From NCBI GenBank assembly GCA_938088195.1, contig CALKEO010000049.1:1-38119 (forward strand): a DNA stretch of 38,119 bases, in the 5' to 3' direction. Of the stretch, positions 19,190-26,406 are shown one piece after another (the first letter of the stretch is position 1; each line of letters starts with the position of its first letter). Origin of the DNA: an uncultured Flavobacteriaceae bacterium. GTDB lineage: Bacteria > Bacteroidota > Bacteroidia > Flavobacteriales > Flavobacteriaceae. The notes under the pieces are model-generated. The model saw nothing but the letters and a program-made list of their open reading frames with translations. It did no database searches and was not told the DNA's origin. A program made the translations under genes and the position numbers.

Positions 19190-20182
19190 TTAATTTAAAT
19201 TTCTGGGTTTAAATTTACTTGCTTCTTCAGCAATTAATTTAATATACTCAGGCGTTGTACCACAACACCCTCCAATTATATTTACAGATTTAGATTCTAA
19301 ATATTCTTTTATTAAATCTCTCATTTCTTCAGCAGTCTGATCGTATTCGCCAAAAGCATTTGGGAGTCCTGCATTTGGAAATGCTGAAGTATAAAAATTG
19401 GTTACTTTACTTAACCTCTTTAAGTAGGGTAAAAGCAAATCAGCGCCAAGCGCACAGTTTAAACCAATACTAAGTAACGGAATATGAGATAATGAGGTCA
19501 CGAAAGCCTCAACAGTTTGTCCAGATAATGTTCTACCACTTGCATCTGTAATAGTACCACTTATCATAATTGGAACAGATAAATTTCTCTGTTCTAAAAC
19601 AGAGTCAACTGCAAAAAGAGCTGCTTTTGCATTTAAAGTATCAAAAATAGTTTCTATTAGAAGGATATCTACTCCTCCATCAATAAGAGCATTTATTTGC
19701 TCAGAATAAGCCTTGACTAAATCATCAAAAGTGATAGCTCTAAAACCAGGATCATTAACATCAGGGGACATGCTGGCCGTTCTGTTGGTCGGACCAATCG
19801 AACCTGCAACAAATCTGGGTTTTTTGGGTGTTATTTTTGAGTACTTTAGGGCTGCCTCTTTTGCAATTTTAGCAGATTCAAAATTTATATCATAAACTAT
19901 TGATTCCATACTATAATCTGCCATTCCAATACTTGTGGATGAAAAGGTGTTTGTTTCAATAATATCAGATCCAACCTCCAAATATTTTTCATGAATAGAT
20001 TTTATTGCTTCAGGCTGAGTTATCGATAATAAATCATTATTTCCTTTAACACTACAAGGGTGGTCCTTAAAACGAGAGCCCCTGTAGTCAGATTCAGAAA
20101 ATTTATACTCTTGTATCATGGTTCCCATGGCACCATCAAGAACTAAAATTTTTTCTTTTAAAATATCGTAAATATTAGCCAT
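19190..20182 (-). CDS. metH: Methionine synthase, homocysteine S-methyltransferase subunit (MetH N-terminal module)
   Basis: This 330-residue protein corresponds to the first module of Met[13 protein letters not shown] at the N-terminus, [14 protein letters not shown], and the zinc/homocysteine site made of NCALGA (C243) and GGCCGTTP (C306, C307). It activates homocysteine as a zinc thiolate for methylation from methyl-cobalamin held by the downstream subunit. It ends 2 bp before that subunit's start and begins 6 bp after the small membrane protein gene, so it is tightly co-translated. Alone it could pass for a betaine- or S-methylmethionine-homocysteine methyltransferase, but the adjacency to the B12 module makes split MetH clear. 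Confidence 0.96.
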   Translation of the reverse strand: MANIYDILKEKILVLDGAMGTMIQEYKFSESDYRGSRFKDHPCSVKGNNDLLSITQPEAIKSIHEKYLEVGSDIIETNTFSSTSIGMADYSMESIVYDINFESAKIAKEAALKYSKITPKKPRFVAGSIGPTNRTASMSPDVNDPGFRAITFDDLVKAYSEQINALIDGGVDILLIETIFDTLNAKAALFAVDSVLEQRNLSVPIMISGTITDASGRTLSGQTVEAFVTSLSHIPLLSIGLNCALGADLLLPYLKRLSKVTNFYTSAFPNAGLPNAFGEYDQTAEEMRDLIKEYLESKSVNIIGGCCGTTPEYIKLIAEEASKFKPRNLN

Positions 20183-20188
20183 ATCGAT

Positions 20189-20740
20189 TTAACCCTTTAA
20201 TACTTGAAATTTATATTTAGAAAATTCTAAAATACCGAACAAAAGTGATGAGTAACAAATGAATCCTAGAACAGTTCCCTTATAAAAAGGGATTGCCATT
20301 ACATAACAAGTGATTAAACCTTGAAAATCCAAGGAATATATAGATCCAGAAAGCCAAACTCCAAAATTAGTGATTACAAAAAATAATAAACTGGAGGAAA
20401 TAGAAGTAATAAAAACATTTTTAAAATTTACTTTTTTTAGAAAAAAGTAGCCAATTATTGTAATCAAAATAAAAGAAGTGTATTGCCAAAGAAATCCTGG
20501 ATAAAACCATGTGAAATCTGAATAAAAAGAAAAAATAAAATTATTTAAAACTAAATCACTCAACCACAAAGAGGCAATAGGTATGACTAAAGCGTGATAT
20601 TTATTTTTTAAATAAGCTCCGCCAAACAAAGCCATTGCACCAAGTGGTGTAAAATTTGGCATATGGGGAATAATTCTTGAAAAAGATGCAAATAATATTA
20701 GCACTATAATAGTTAAATATGAAATATTTACTTTATTCAT
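20189..20740 (-). CDS. Small six-helix membrane protein, first gene of the SAM-cycle operon (DUF6580-like)
   Basis: This 183-residue protein has about six membrane helices, a size and topology like S-components of ECF vitamin transporters. The most distinctive segment is FTPLGAMALFGGAYLKNKYH (about residues 30-49), followed by PIASLWLSDLVLN. I associate this pattern with an uncharacterised Bacteroidota family (DUF6580 from memory, not checked). It is the first gene behind the SAM riboswitch and lies 6 bp before metH. By position it could import something the cycle needs, such as cobalamin or a methionine precursor. No experimental function is known to me. Start ATG at 20740 lies about 47 nt after the aptamer. 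Confidence 0.72.
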   Translation of the reverse strand: MNKVNISYLTIIVLILFASFSRIIPHMPNFTPLGAMALFGGAYLKNKYHALVIPIASLWLSDLVLNNFIFSFYSDFTWFYPGFLWQYTSFILITIIGYFFLKKVNFKNVFITSISSSLLFFVITNFGVWLSGSIYSLDFQGLITCYVMAIPFYKGTVLGFICYSSLLFGILEFSKYKFQVLKG

Positions 20741-20787
20741 AAGATAAAAATTTGGTAATTGTAATAAAAGAATTTTTGAATTTCATA

Positions 20788-20838
20788 TCTGTTTTAGCAT
20801 TTTTTTGAGAGGTAGCAATCAGTCAAATTTTTCCTCCA
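20788..20838 (-). promoter_or_regulatory. SAM-II/SAM-V-type riboswitch (SAM aptamer pseudoknot)
   Basis: Read on the minus strand, the leader contains GGAGG, then AAAAATTTGACTGATTGCTA, then CCTCT, an A-rich linker and GCTAAAACAGA. This matches the SAM-II layout: helix P1 (GGAGG 20837-20833 with CCTCT 20812-20808), a U-rich loop with AUUUGA...GAUUGC, and a 3' tail GCUAAAA. The tail pairs back to the loop to form the pseudoknot: CUG 20822-20820 with CAG 20791-20789, and GC 20816-20815 with GC 20798-20797. It lies downstream of a TATATTTG promoter element and upstream of a methionine/SAM operon, the expected target. A weak hairpin followed by a short U-run (20784-20762) could be part of the expression platform. 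I could not run a covariance model, so SAM-II versus SAM-V is undecided. Confidence 0.82.
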
Positions 20839-20855
20839 AACTTGGTACAATATTA

Positions 20856-20863
20856 CAAATATA
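20856..20863 (-). promoter_or_regulatory. Promoter -7 element of the SAM-cycle operon
   Basis: TATATTTG on the minus strand is an exact match to the Bacteroidota -7 consensus TAnnTTTG. It would place the transcript start near 20849, about 10 nt before the aptamer. No TTG is found at the -33 position, which falls inside the tRNA acceptor stem. Read-through from the tRNA gene is therefore an alternative source of the transcript. Confidence 0.5.
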
Positions 20864-20869
20864 TTTTAT

Positions 20870-20879
20870 AAAAAAAAAG
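20870..20879 (-). terminator. T-tract directly after tRNA-Leu
   Basis: A run of nine T residues (minus strand) begins one base after the tRNA discriminator base. The tRNA stem-loop plus the U-tract could release some transcripts, but there is no separate hairpin, so termination strength is uncertain. Confidence 0.35.
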
Positions 20880-20961
20880 TACTTCGGGTGGGAATCGAAC
20901 CCACACTCTCGAAAGAACTGGATTTTGAATCCAGCGCGTCTACCAATTCCGCCACCGAAGC
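20880..20961 (-). tRNA. tRNA-Leu(CAA)
   Basis: The minus strand folds into a type II tRNA of 82 nt. The acceptor stem is GCTTCGG with CCGAAGT. The D-arm contains GGAATTGGTAGACGCG. The anticodon arm is CTGGA-TTCAAAA-TCCAG with anticodon CAA, reading leucine UUG codons. A long variable arm follows (TTCTTTCGAGAGTGT region), and the T-arm contains GGGTTCGATTCCC. The long variable arm and the D-loop fit tRNA-Leu. Discriminator base A; CCA is not encoded. The first acceptor pair is read as G-U. Confidence 0.96.
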
Positions 20962-20979
20962 AAAGGATGGCTAAATTAT

Positions 20980-21009
20980 AAAATATATTGATTAATAAAA
21001 TAATATCAA
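20980..21009 (-). promoter_or_regulatory. Promoter of tRNA-Leu
   Basis: Minus-strand TTG (21009-21007), a 19-nt spacer and TATATTTT (20987-20980) match the Bacteroidota TTG-N19-TAnnTTTG layout with one mismatch in the -7 element. The predicted start lies about 12 nt upstream of the mature tRNA 5' end. Confidence 0.45.
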
Positions 21010-21040
21010 CTGAATAATTACATATACTAAAATAAATCAC

Positions 21041-21048
21041 TAGATTTG
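21041..21048 (+). promoter_or_regulatory. Promoter -7 element of prs-rplY
   Basis: TAGATTTG is an exact TAnnTTTG match 19 bases before the prs ATG. No clear -33 TTG is present. The element contains the TTG at 21046 that would otherwise look like an upstream start codon, which argues that translation starts at 21067. Confidence 0.5.
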
Positions 21049-21066
21049 CCTCCCCAAGGAAGAAAA

Positions 21067-22008
21067 ATGTCATTAAAATCTACAGAAGCTAAAATTTTTG
21101 CCTGTACTCAAAGCCAAAAAATTGGTGAAGAAATAGCAAAAGCTTATGGAACAAAACTTGGTAAAATTAGTTTTCACAATTTTAGCGATGGTGAATTTCA
21201 GCCTTCTTTTGAAGAAACTTTACGTGGAAGTAGAATTTTTTTAATTGGATCCACTCACCCTTCATCTGAAAATTTGATGGAACTTCTTCTTATGATAGAT
21301 GCAGCTAAAAGAGCTTCTGCTAGGCACATAACTGCTGTTATGCCTTATTTTGGATGGGCTAGACAAGATCGAAAAGATAAACCGCGGGTTCCAATTGGCG
21401 CAAAATTAATTGCCAAATTGTTAGAAAGTGCAGGAGCAACAAGAATAATCACTATGGATCTTCATGCGGATCAAATTCAAGGATTTTTTGAAAAACCCGT
21501 CGACCACTTGTATGCTTCTACCATTTTTATTCCCTACATCGAAAAATTAAATTTAGATAACTTGACTATTGCTTCCCCTGATATGGGTGGATCAAAAAGA
21601 GCTTATGCTTATTCCAAGTTTTTAAATAGTAATGTTGTTATCTGTTACAAGCAAAGGAAAAAAGCAAATATTATTTCTCACATGGAATTAATTGGAAATG
21701 TTGAAGGAAAAAATGTGGTACTTGTTGATGATATGGTAGATACCGCCGGGACTCTAACAAAAGCTGCTGATTTAATGATGGAAAGAGGAGCCAAGTCTGT
21801 AAGAGCAATTTGTACTCATCCTCTACTTTCCGGAGAAGCATATGAAAGAATTGAAAAGTCTCAACTTAAAGAACTAATAGTTTCTGATAGCATACCATCT
21901 GGAAAAAATTCAAAAAAAATAAAAGTTTTATCCTCTGCAAAACTATTTGCTGAAGTGATGAAAAATGTTCATAACAATAAATCAATAAACCCTTTTTTTA
22001 TAAAATAA
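21067..22008 (+). CDS. prs: Ribose-phosphate pyrophosphokinase
   Basis: This 313-residue enzyme makes PRPP from ribose-5-phosphate and ATP for nucleotide, histidine and tryptophan synthesis. Signatures include [24 protein letters not shown], the divalent-cation site [12 protein letters not shown], the flexible loop region [14 protein letters not shown], and the PRPP-binding loop [14 protein letters not shown]. The chosen ATG gives [16 protein letters not shown], the usual N-terminus for this group. A TTG 21 bases upstream would add seven odd residues and lies in the promoter. It is divergent from tRNA-Leu and is followed 4 bp later by rplY. Confidence 0.97.
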   Translation: MSLKSTEAKIFACTQSQKIGEEIAKAYGTKLGKISFHNFSDGEFQPSFEETLRGSRIFLIGSTHPSSENLMELLLMIDAAKRASARHITAVMPYFGWARQDRKDKPRVPIGAKLIAKLLESAGATRIITMDLHADQIQGFFEKPVDHLYASTIFIPYIEKLNLDNLTIASPDMGGSKRAYAYSKFLNSNVVICYKQRKKANIISHMELIGNVEGKNVVLVDDMVDTAGTLTKAADLMMERGAKSVRAICTHPLLSGEAYERIEKSQLKELIVSDSIPSGKNSKKIKVLSSAKLFAEVMKNVHNNKSINPFFIK

Positions 22009-22012
22009 TACA

Positions 22013-22699
22013 ATGAAATCAATTACAATCAACGGATCTAAAAGAGAACACGTGGGCAAAGTAGCAACTAAAGCCTTGCGTAATGCTGGAAAGGTGCCTT
22101 GCGTTATATACGGAGGAGAAAAACCATTACATTTTTCAGCAAATGAGTTATCCTTTTCTAAATTAGTATACACGGCAGACGCACATACTGTTGTTGTTGT
22201 TTTGGAGGATGGAATTAAAATTGATGCTGTTTTACAAGACATTCAGTTTCACCCTGTTTCAGATAAAATTCTTCACATAGACTTTTTTCAATTACATGAG
22301 GGTAAAGAAATAAGTATGACTATCCCTGTAAAATTTGAAGGAACTGCTCCAGGTGTTAGAGATGCTGGAGGAAACCTCCAAAAAAATAAAAGAAAACTTA
22401 CAGTTAAGGCATTTCCTAAAAACTTACCTGACTTTTTATTAGCTGATGTTTCAACTTTAAAATTAAATGATAGCATAACAGTTGCTGATTTATCTGAAGA
22501 AAGTTTTAATATTCTGCATCCTGATAGTCAAGTGGTTTGTCAGGTTAAAATGTCACGAGTATCCTTGTCTATTGAAGAAGAAGAAGGTGAAGATGAGTTA
22601 GAAGAAGGAGCTGAAGGAACTGAAGGAACTGAAGGAGCTAAACCAGCAGAAGGTGGTGAGGCCTCTAAGGACCAAGGAGAGACAAAATCTGAGAGTTAA
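22013..22699 (+). CDS. rplY: 50S ribosomal protein L25/Ctc (TL5-type, long form)
   Basis: This 228-residue protein has an N-terminal L25 5S-rRNA-binding domain (residues 1-95, with [15 protein letters not shown]) and the C-terminal TL5/CTC beta domain (about 96-190, [17 protein letters not shown] and [14 protein letters not shown]). It ends in an acidic, low-complexity tail of about 38 residues with the short repeat EGTEGTEGA. It binds 5S rRNA in the large subunit and is often paired with prs, as here (4-bp gap). A strong terminator follows. Such acidic tails are common in Bacteroidota L25; their role is unknown to me. Confidence 0.95.
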   Translation: MKSITINGSKREHVGKVATKALRNAGKVPCVIYGGEKPLHFSANELSFSKLVYTADAHTVVVVLEDGIKIDAVLQDIQFHPVSDKILHIDFFQLHEGKEISMTIPVKFEGTAPGVRDAGGNLQKNKRKLTVKAFPKNLPDFLLADVSTLKLNDSITVADLSEESFNILHPDSQVVCQVKMSRVSLSIEEEEGEDELEEGAEGTEGTEGAKPAEGGEASKDQGETKSES

Positions 22700-22720
22700 A
22701 ATCTGAGCTCTATCATCTAA

Positions 22721-22758
22721 AGCATCCCATTTATTTAATAATTGGGATGCTTTCTTTA
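22721..22758 (+). terminator. Rho-independent terminator of prs-rplY
   Basis: AGCATCCCA (22721-22729) and TGGGATGCT (22743-22751) form a perfect 9-bp stem with a 13-nt AT loop, followed by a T-rich tract (TTCTTTATTTTT). It is the clearest intrinsic terminator in the window. Confidence 0.9.
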
Positions 22759-22782
22759 TTTTTATATAATTAAATCTTTTAA

Positions 22783-23397
22783 TTGAACTGGTTAAGATTT
22801 CTCAACTTTGGAAATAAAAAGTCATATGATATGAAGAAATTTCTTGTTGTAGGAATTGGAAATATTGGAAAAGAATACGATGAAACTAGACATAACATAG
22901 GATTTGAAGCATTAGATTCTATTTGCAAAGATTTCAAAACAACTTTTGAAATAAAAAAACTTGGGGATGTAGCTAAAGTAAATTTTAAAGGAAAATCTTT
23001 TGTTTTTCTGAAACCTAGTACTTACGTTAATTTAAGCGGAAAATCAGTCAGGTATTGGATGAATAAAGAAAAAATACCTATTCAAAACTTAATGATTATT
23101 AGTGATGATTTAAATCTTGATTTTGGAGTGATTCGTATCAAAGAAAAAGGTTCAGACGGTGGGCACAATGGATTAAAAAATATTAATCAGGTTTTACAAA
23201 CTAATCATTACAATAGATTGAGATTTGGTATTGGAGGTAATTTTTCAAAAGGAAAACAATCTGATTATGTACTGTCTCAATGGTCAAAAAAAGAAAAGTC
23301 TGAGCTAATAGGATACAAACCTCTTTTTTATCAAATTATTTGTTCTTTTGCCTTAGACGGTGTCGGACCTACTATGAATAAATTTAACAAAAAATGA
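22783..23397 (+). CDS. pth: Peptidyl-tRNA hydrolase
   Basis: The conserved enzyme starts at VVGIGNIGKEYDETRHNIGFE, containing the catalytic histidine in TRHNIGF. It continues with FLKPSTYVNLSGKSV, ISDDLNLDFGVIRIKEKGSDGGHNGLKNI, and RFGIGG. It frees tRNA from peptidyl-tRNAs released by stalled ribosomes. Two starts are possible. The TTG at 22783 gives 204 residues with a short basic/aromatic leader (MNWLRFLNFGNKKSYD). The ATG at 22831 gives a standard-size enzyme of 188 residues. I list the longer form because the leader looks protein-like and has no stops, but the ATG is nearly as likely. The end overlaps ribF by 4 bp. Confidence 0.93.
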   Translation: MNWLRFLNFGNKKSYDMKKFLVVGIGNIGKEYDETRHNIGFEALDSICKDFKTTFEIKKLGDVAKVNFKGKSFVFLKPSTYVNLSGKSVRYWMNKEKIPIQNLMIISDDLNLDFGVIRIKEKGSDGGHNGLKNINQVLQTNHYNRLRFGIGGNFSKGKQSDYVLSQWSKKEKSELIGYKPLFYQIICSFALDGVGPTMNKFNKK

Positions 23398-24323
23398 AAA
23401 GAGTTAATGGAATAAATAATTTCTTAATTCATTCGCCCACAATTCTCACCCTTGGGACATTTGATGGGGTTCATAAAGGACACCAGAAAATTTTAAAAAA
23501 ACTTAACTCAGAGGCCAACAAAGCTAAACTAAAATCAATTGTATTAACTTTTTTCCCTCATCCAAGAATTGTTTTAAATCCCAGATCAAACTTAAAGCTG
23601 ATTAATACAATAAAAGAAAGATCTGAACTACTTGAAAAGTCTGGAATAGATTTCCTAATAACACATCCTTTTGATAAGACTTTTTCTGAACTAAGTCCTG
23701 AAAAATTTGTTAAAAACATATTGGTTGATAAACTCAAAATTAAAAAGATACTTATAGGATATGATCACAAATTTGGAAAAAACAGGACAGCTGGAATTGA
23801 AGATTTAAAGAAATTTGGACTAAAATATGATTTTGATGTAATTGAAATAAGTGCTAAAGAACAAAATAAAGTAACTATTAGTTCAACAAAAATCAGAAAA
23901 TCTATTGAAAATGGAGATTTTAATAAAGCAAAATCTTTTTTGGGATACCACTTTAATATTGAGGGTTTAGTGATTAAAGGGAATGCCATTGGAAGAACCA
24001 TTGGTTTTCCAACAGCAAATTTGGATGTTTCAGAAGATTATAAATTAATTCCTAAAAGAGGAGTCTACCTAATATTTAGCCTAATTGAAAATAAAAAAGT
24101 TTTTGGAATGATGAATATTGGAATCAAACCCACTTTAAATAATGATAGAGAAACTATTGAAGTTAATTTCTTTGATTGGGAAAAAGATCTTTATAAAAAA
24201 CTAATTAAAGTTTATGTATTAGATTTCATTAGAGATGAACAAAAATTCACATCTTTAATAAAATTAGAGGAGCAAATAAAACTAGATAAGAAAACATGTC
24301 TTAAGTTAATTGATGAAAAGTAA
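23394..24323 (+). CDS. ribF: Bifunctional riboflavin kinase / FAD synthetase
   Basis: This 309-residue protein has the expected two domains. The N-terminal FMN adenylyltransferase (about 1-180) carries TLGTFDGVHKGHQKIL, a nucleotidyltransferase GxFDGxHxGH motif, and the later VTISSTKIRKSIENGD, an (S/T)STxIR-type motif. The C-terminal riboflavin kinase (about 185-305) carries GNAIGRTIGFPTANLD and the NIGIKPTLN / VEVNFFDW-type strands. It converts riboflavin to FMN and then FAD. It overlaps pth by 4 bp and is followed by a promoter for serS. Confidence 0.97.
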   Translation: MKRVNGINNFLIHSPTILTLGTFDGVHKGHQKILKKLNSEANKAKLKSIVLTFFPHPRIVLNPRSNLKLINTIKERSELLEKSGIDFLITHPFDKTFSELSPEKFVKNILVDKLKIKKILIGYDHKFGKNRTAGIEDLKKFGLKYDFDVIEISAKEQNKVTISSTKIRKSIENGDFNKAKSFLGYHFNIEGLVIKGNAIGRTIGFPTANLDVSEDYKLIPKRGVYLIFSLIENKKVFGMMNIGIKPTLNNDRETIEVNFFDWEKDLYKKLIKVYVLDFIRDEQKFTSLIKLEEQIKLDKKTCLKLIDEK

Positions 24324-24339
24324 TATTCTATTACATTTG
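24310..24339 (+). promoter_or_regulatory. Promoter of serS
   Basis: TTG (24310-24312), a 19-nt spacer and TACATTTG (24332-24339) are a full match to the Bacteroidota promoter layout. The start would fall near 24346, about 10 nt before the serS ATG. The -33 part overlaps the last codons of ribF. Confidence 0.6.
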
Positions 24340-24355
24340 TAAAAATTAAAATTCA

Positions 24356-25621
24356 ATGTTAGTAGTTTCTAAAATAACAGAAAATTTAGAAGAATTTGCA
24401 GAGTTAATGTTAAAAAGAAATATTGACATTAAACCTAAACTCCTTAATATAATTGAGCTAGACAAAAAAAGAAGAACTACCCAATCTAATCTTGATAATT
24501 TACTTTCTGAGTCCAATCAAATTGCTAAACAAGTTGGAGAACTCTATAAGAATGGAGATATGCAAAAAGCAGAAATTTTTAAAGAAAAAGCAGCTAGCTT
24601 AAAAAAAGAATCCAAAGCAATTTCTGAACTATTAAATAAAATCGCTTTTGATTTAAAATCTCTATTACTTGATGTTCCTAACGTTCCAAATAAACTAGTT
24701 CCAAATGGAAATTCTGATAGTGATAATGAAGAAATTTTAAGCGGAGGAAGCATACCTAAACTCCACAAAAATGCTACTCCTCATTGGGATTTAGCAGCCA
24801 AATACGATATAATAGATTTTGAATTAGGTAATAAAATCTCAGGTGCTGGATTTCCAGTTTATAAAGACAAAGGAGCTAAACTACAAAGAGCTTTAATAAA
24901 CTATTTTTTAGATAAAAATATTAATGCTGGATATAAAGAAATTCAAGTTCCCGTTTTGGTAAATGAAGATTCTGGCATGGGCACAGGTAATCTTCCTGAT
25001 AAAGAAGGACAAATGTATTATGTAAATGAAGACAATCTGTATTTAGTCCCTACTGCTGAAGTTCCGGTTACCAATGTCTATAGGAACACTATTGTTAGTT
25101 CTGAGGAACTTCCTATTTGTTTGACTAGTTATACGCCTTGCTTTAGAAGAGAAGCTGGTAGTTATGGTGCTCATGTTAGAGGGTTAAATAGGCTACATCA
25201 ATTTGATAAAGTGGAAATAGTTAGAATAGAAAATCCAAATAATTCTTATAAAGCTTTAGATGAGATGGTAGATCACATCAAAGGTATTTTGGAAGAGCTG
25301 GAACTTCCCTTTAGAATATTAAGATTGTGCGGAGGGGACCTTGGGTTTACTTCTTGCCTAACATATGATTTTGAAGTTTATTCAGCTGCACAAAAAAAAT
25401 GGCTTGAAGTTAGTTCAGTTTCAAATTTTGAAACTTTTCAGTCTAATAGACTAAAACTAAGAATTGAAAGCAACGGTAAAAAAACTTTAGCTCATACGTT
25501 AAACGGCAGCTCACTCGCACTCCCAAGAATTGTTGCGTGTATTTTAGAAAATTTTCAGGGTGAAAATTCTATACAAATACCCAATGTATTAATCCCTTAC
25601 ACTGGGTTTGATAAAATTTAA
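24356..25621 (+). CDS. serS: Seryl-tRNA synthetase
   Basis: This 421-residue class II synthetase has an N-terminal coiled-coil tRNA-binding arm (about residues 28-105, ending DLKSLLLDVPNVPN). Motif 2 is TSYTPCFRREAGSYGAHVRGLNRLHQF and motif 3 is HTLNGSSLALPRIVACILENFQ. The TAEVPVTN and GSSLA serine/ATP-site residues are intact. It charges tRNA-Ser and tRNA-Sec. The annotated ATG may be a few residues upstream or downstream of the usual MLQV start; 'MLVVSKI' fits well. It has its own promoter overlapping ribF, and ksgA follows after 5 bp. Confidence 0.97.
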   Translation: MLVVSKITENLEEFAELMLKRNIDIKPKLLNIIELDKKRRTTQSNLDNLLSESNQIAKQVGELYKNGDMQKAEIFKEKAASLKKESKAISELLNKIAFDLKSLLLDVPNVPNKLVPNGNSDSDNEEILSGGSIPKLHKNATPHWDLAAKYDIIDFELGNKISGAGFPVYKDKGAKLQRALINYFLDKNINAGYKEIQVPVLVNEDSGMGTGNLPDKEGQMYYVNEDNLYLVPTAEVPVTNVYRNTIVSSEELPICLTSYTPCFRREAGSYGAHVRGLNRLHQFDKVEIVRIENPNNSYKALDEMVDHIKGILEELELPFRILRLCGGDLGFTSCLTYDFEVYSAAQKKWLEVSSVSNFETFQSNRLKLRIESNGKKTLAHTLNGSSLALPRIVACILENFQGENSIQIPNVLIPYTGFDKI

Positions 25622-25626
25622 TTTTT

Positions 25627-26406
25627 TTGAGAGATTTAAAGCCAAAAAAATATCTGGGACAACATTTTTTAAAAGATTCCAATATTTCTAGAAAAATTTC
25701 TTCAAGTCTTATTTCGAAAAGTTCTCAAACTATTATTGAAATTGGACCTGGGATGGGAATTCTTACTCAGCATTTAATATCAAAAAAGACTCAAACTTAT
25801 TTTGTTGAATTAGATAAAGATTCTATTTCTTACCTAAATAAAATATTTCCAAAAATTAAAAAATCAATAATACATAGCGATTTTTTGAAAATTGATCTAA
25901 CTAAATTTAATTCTCCAATTGGACTAATAGGAAATTTTCCCTACAATATTTCATCTCAAATATTATTCAAAATGATTGAAAATCGTGATAGAATTGATGA
26001 ACTAGTTGGAATGTTTCAACTTGAAGTTGCAAAAAGAGTTTGTTCGAAACCTGGCTCCAAAACATATGGAATTTTATCAGTTTTGGTTCAAGCTTTTTAT
26101 AATACAGAACTTTTATTTAAGTTAGAACCCTCTTATTTTAATCCTCCTCCTAAAGTAGATTCAGGTGTAATAAGATTAAATAAAAAAAAACATGTAAAAC
26201 TAGACTGTGATGAAAGTTTGTTTTTTAAAGTAGTTAAAACATCTTTTCAGCAGCGACGTAAAACTTTAAGAAATAGTCTAAAAAAATTTAATATACCTAA
26301 TAATATAAAAGAAGGTGCTATCTTTGAAAAGCGCCCAGAAACATTATATGTTAACGATTTTATTCTTCTAACCAATATTATAGCTGATGGAACAATTCCA
26401 GCTTAG
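25627..26406 (+). CDS. ksgA: 16S rRNA (A1518/A1519) dimethyltransferase
   Basis: This 259-residue class I methyltransferase contains KKYLGQHFLKD at the N-terminus, SAM motif I EIGPGMGILT, and catalytic motif IV GNFPYNISSQ, then PPPKVDSGVIRL and FQQRRKTLRNSL, all typical of RsmA/KsgA. It dimethylates two adjacent adenosines at the 3' end of 16S rRNA. No ATG is available in frame before the conserved region, so TTG at 25627 is the start (LRDLKPKKYLGQHF). It begins 5 bp after serS and its end overlaps mgtE by 20 bp. Confidence 0.96.
   Translation: MRDLKPKKYLGQHFLKDSNISRKISSSLISKSSQTIIEIGPGMGILTQHLISKKTQTYFVELDKDSISYLNKIFPKIKKSIIHSDFLKIDLTKFNSPIGLIGNFPYNISSQILFKMIENRDRIDELVGMFQLEVAKRVCSKPGSKTYGILSVLVQAFYNTELLFKLEPSYFNPPPKVDSGVIRLNKKKHVKLDCDESLFFKVVKTSFQQRRKTLRNSLKKFNIPNNIKEGAIFEKRPETLYVNDFILLTNIIADGTIPA

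Noticed and set aside
20741-20855. Cobalamin riboswitch ahead of metH
   Set aside because: The leader is too short and lacks the B12-box GCCACTG-type core; the visible elements fit the SAM-II/SAM-V layout instead.
21046-21066. Upstream TTG start for prs
   Set aside because: The TTG is part of the TAGATTTG promoter element and the added residues are unlike the family N-terminus.
20819-21073. 84-codon open frame on the minus strand
   Set aside because: It runs through the tRNA-Leu gene, the SAM-operon promoter and into the aptamer; its protein has no family features.
21982-22242. 86-codon minus-strand open frame across the prs/rplY junction
   Set aside because: It is antisense to the start of rplY, with no recognisable family and no promoter.
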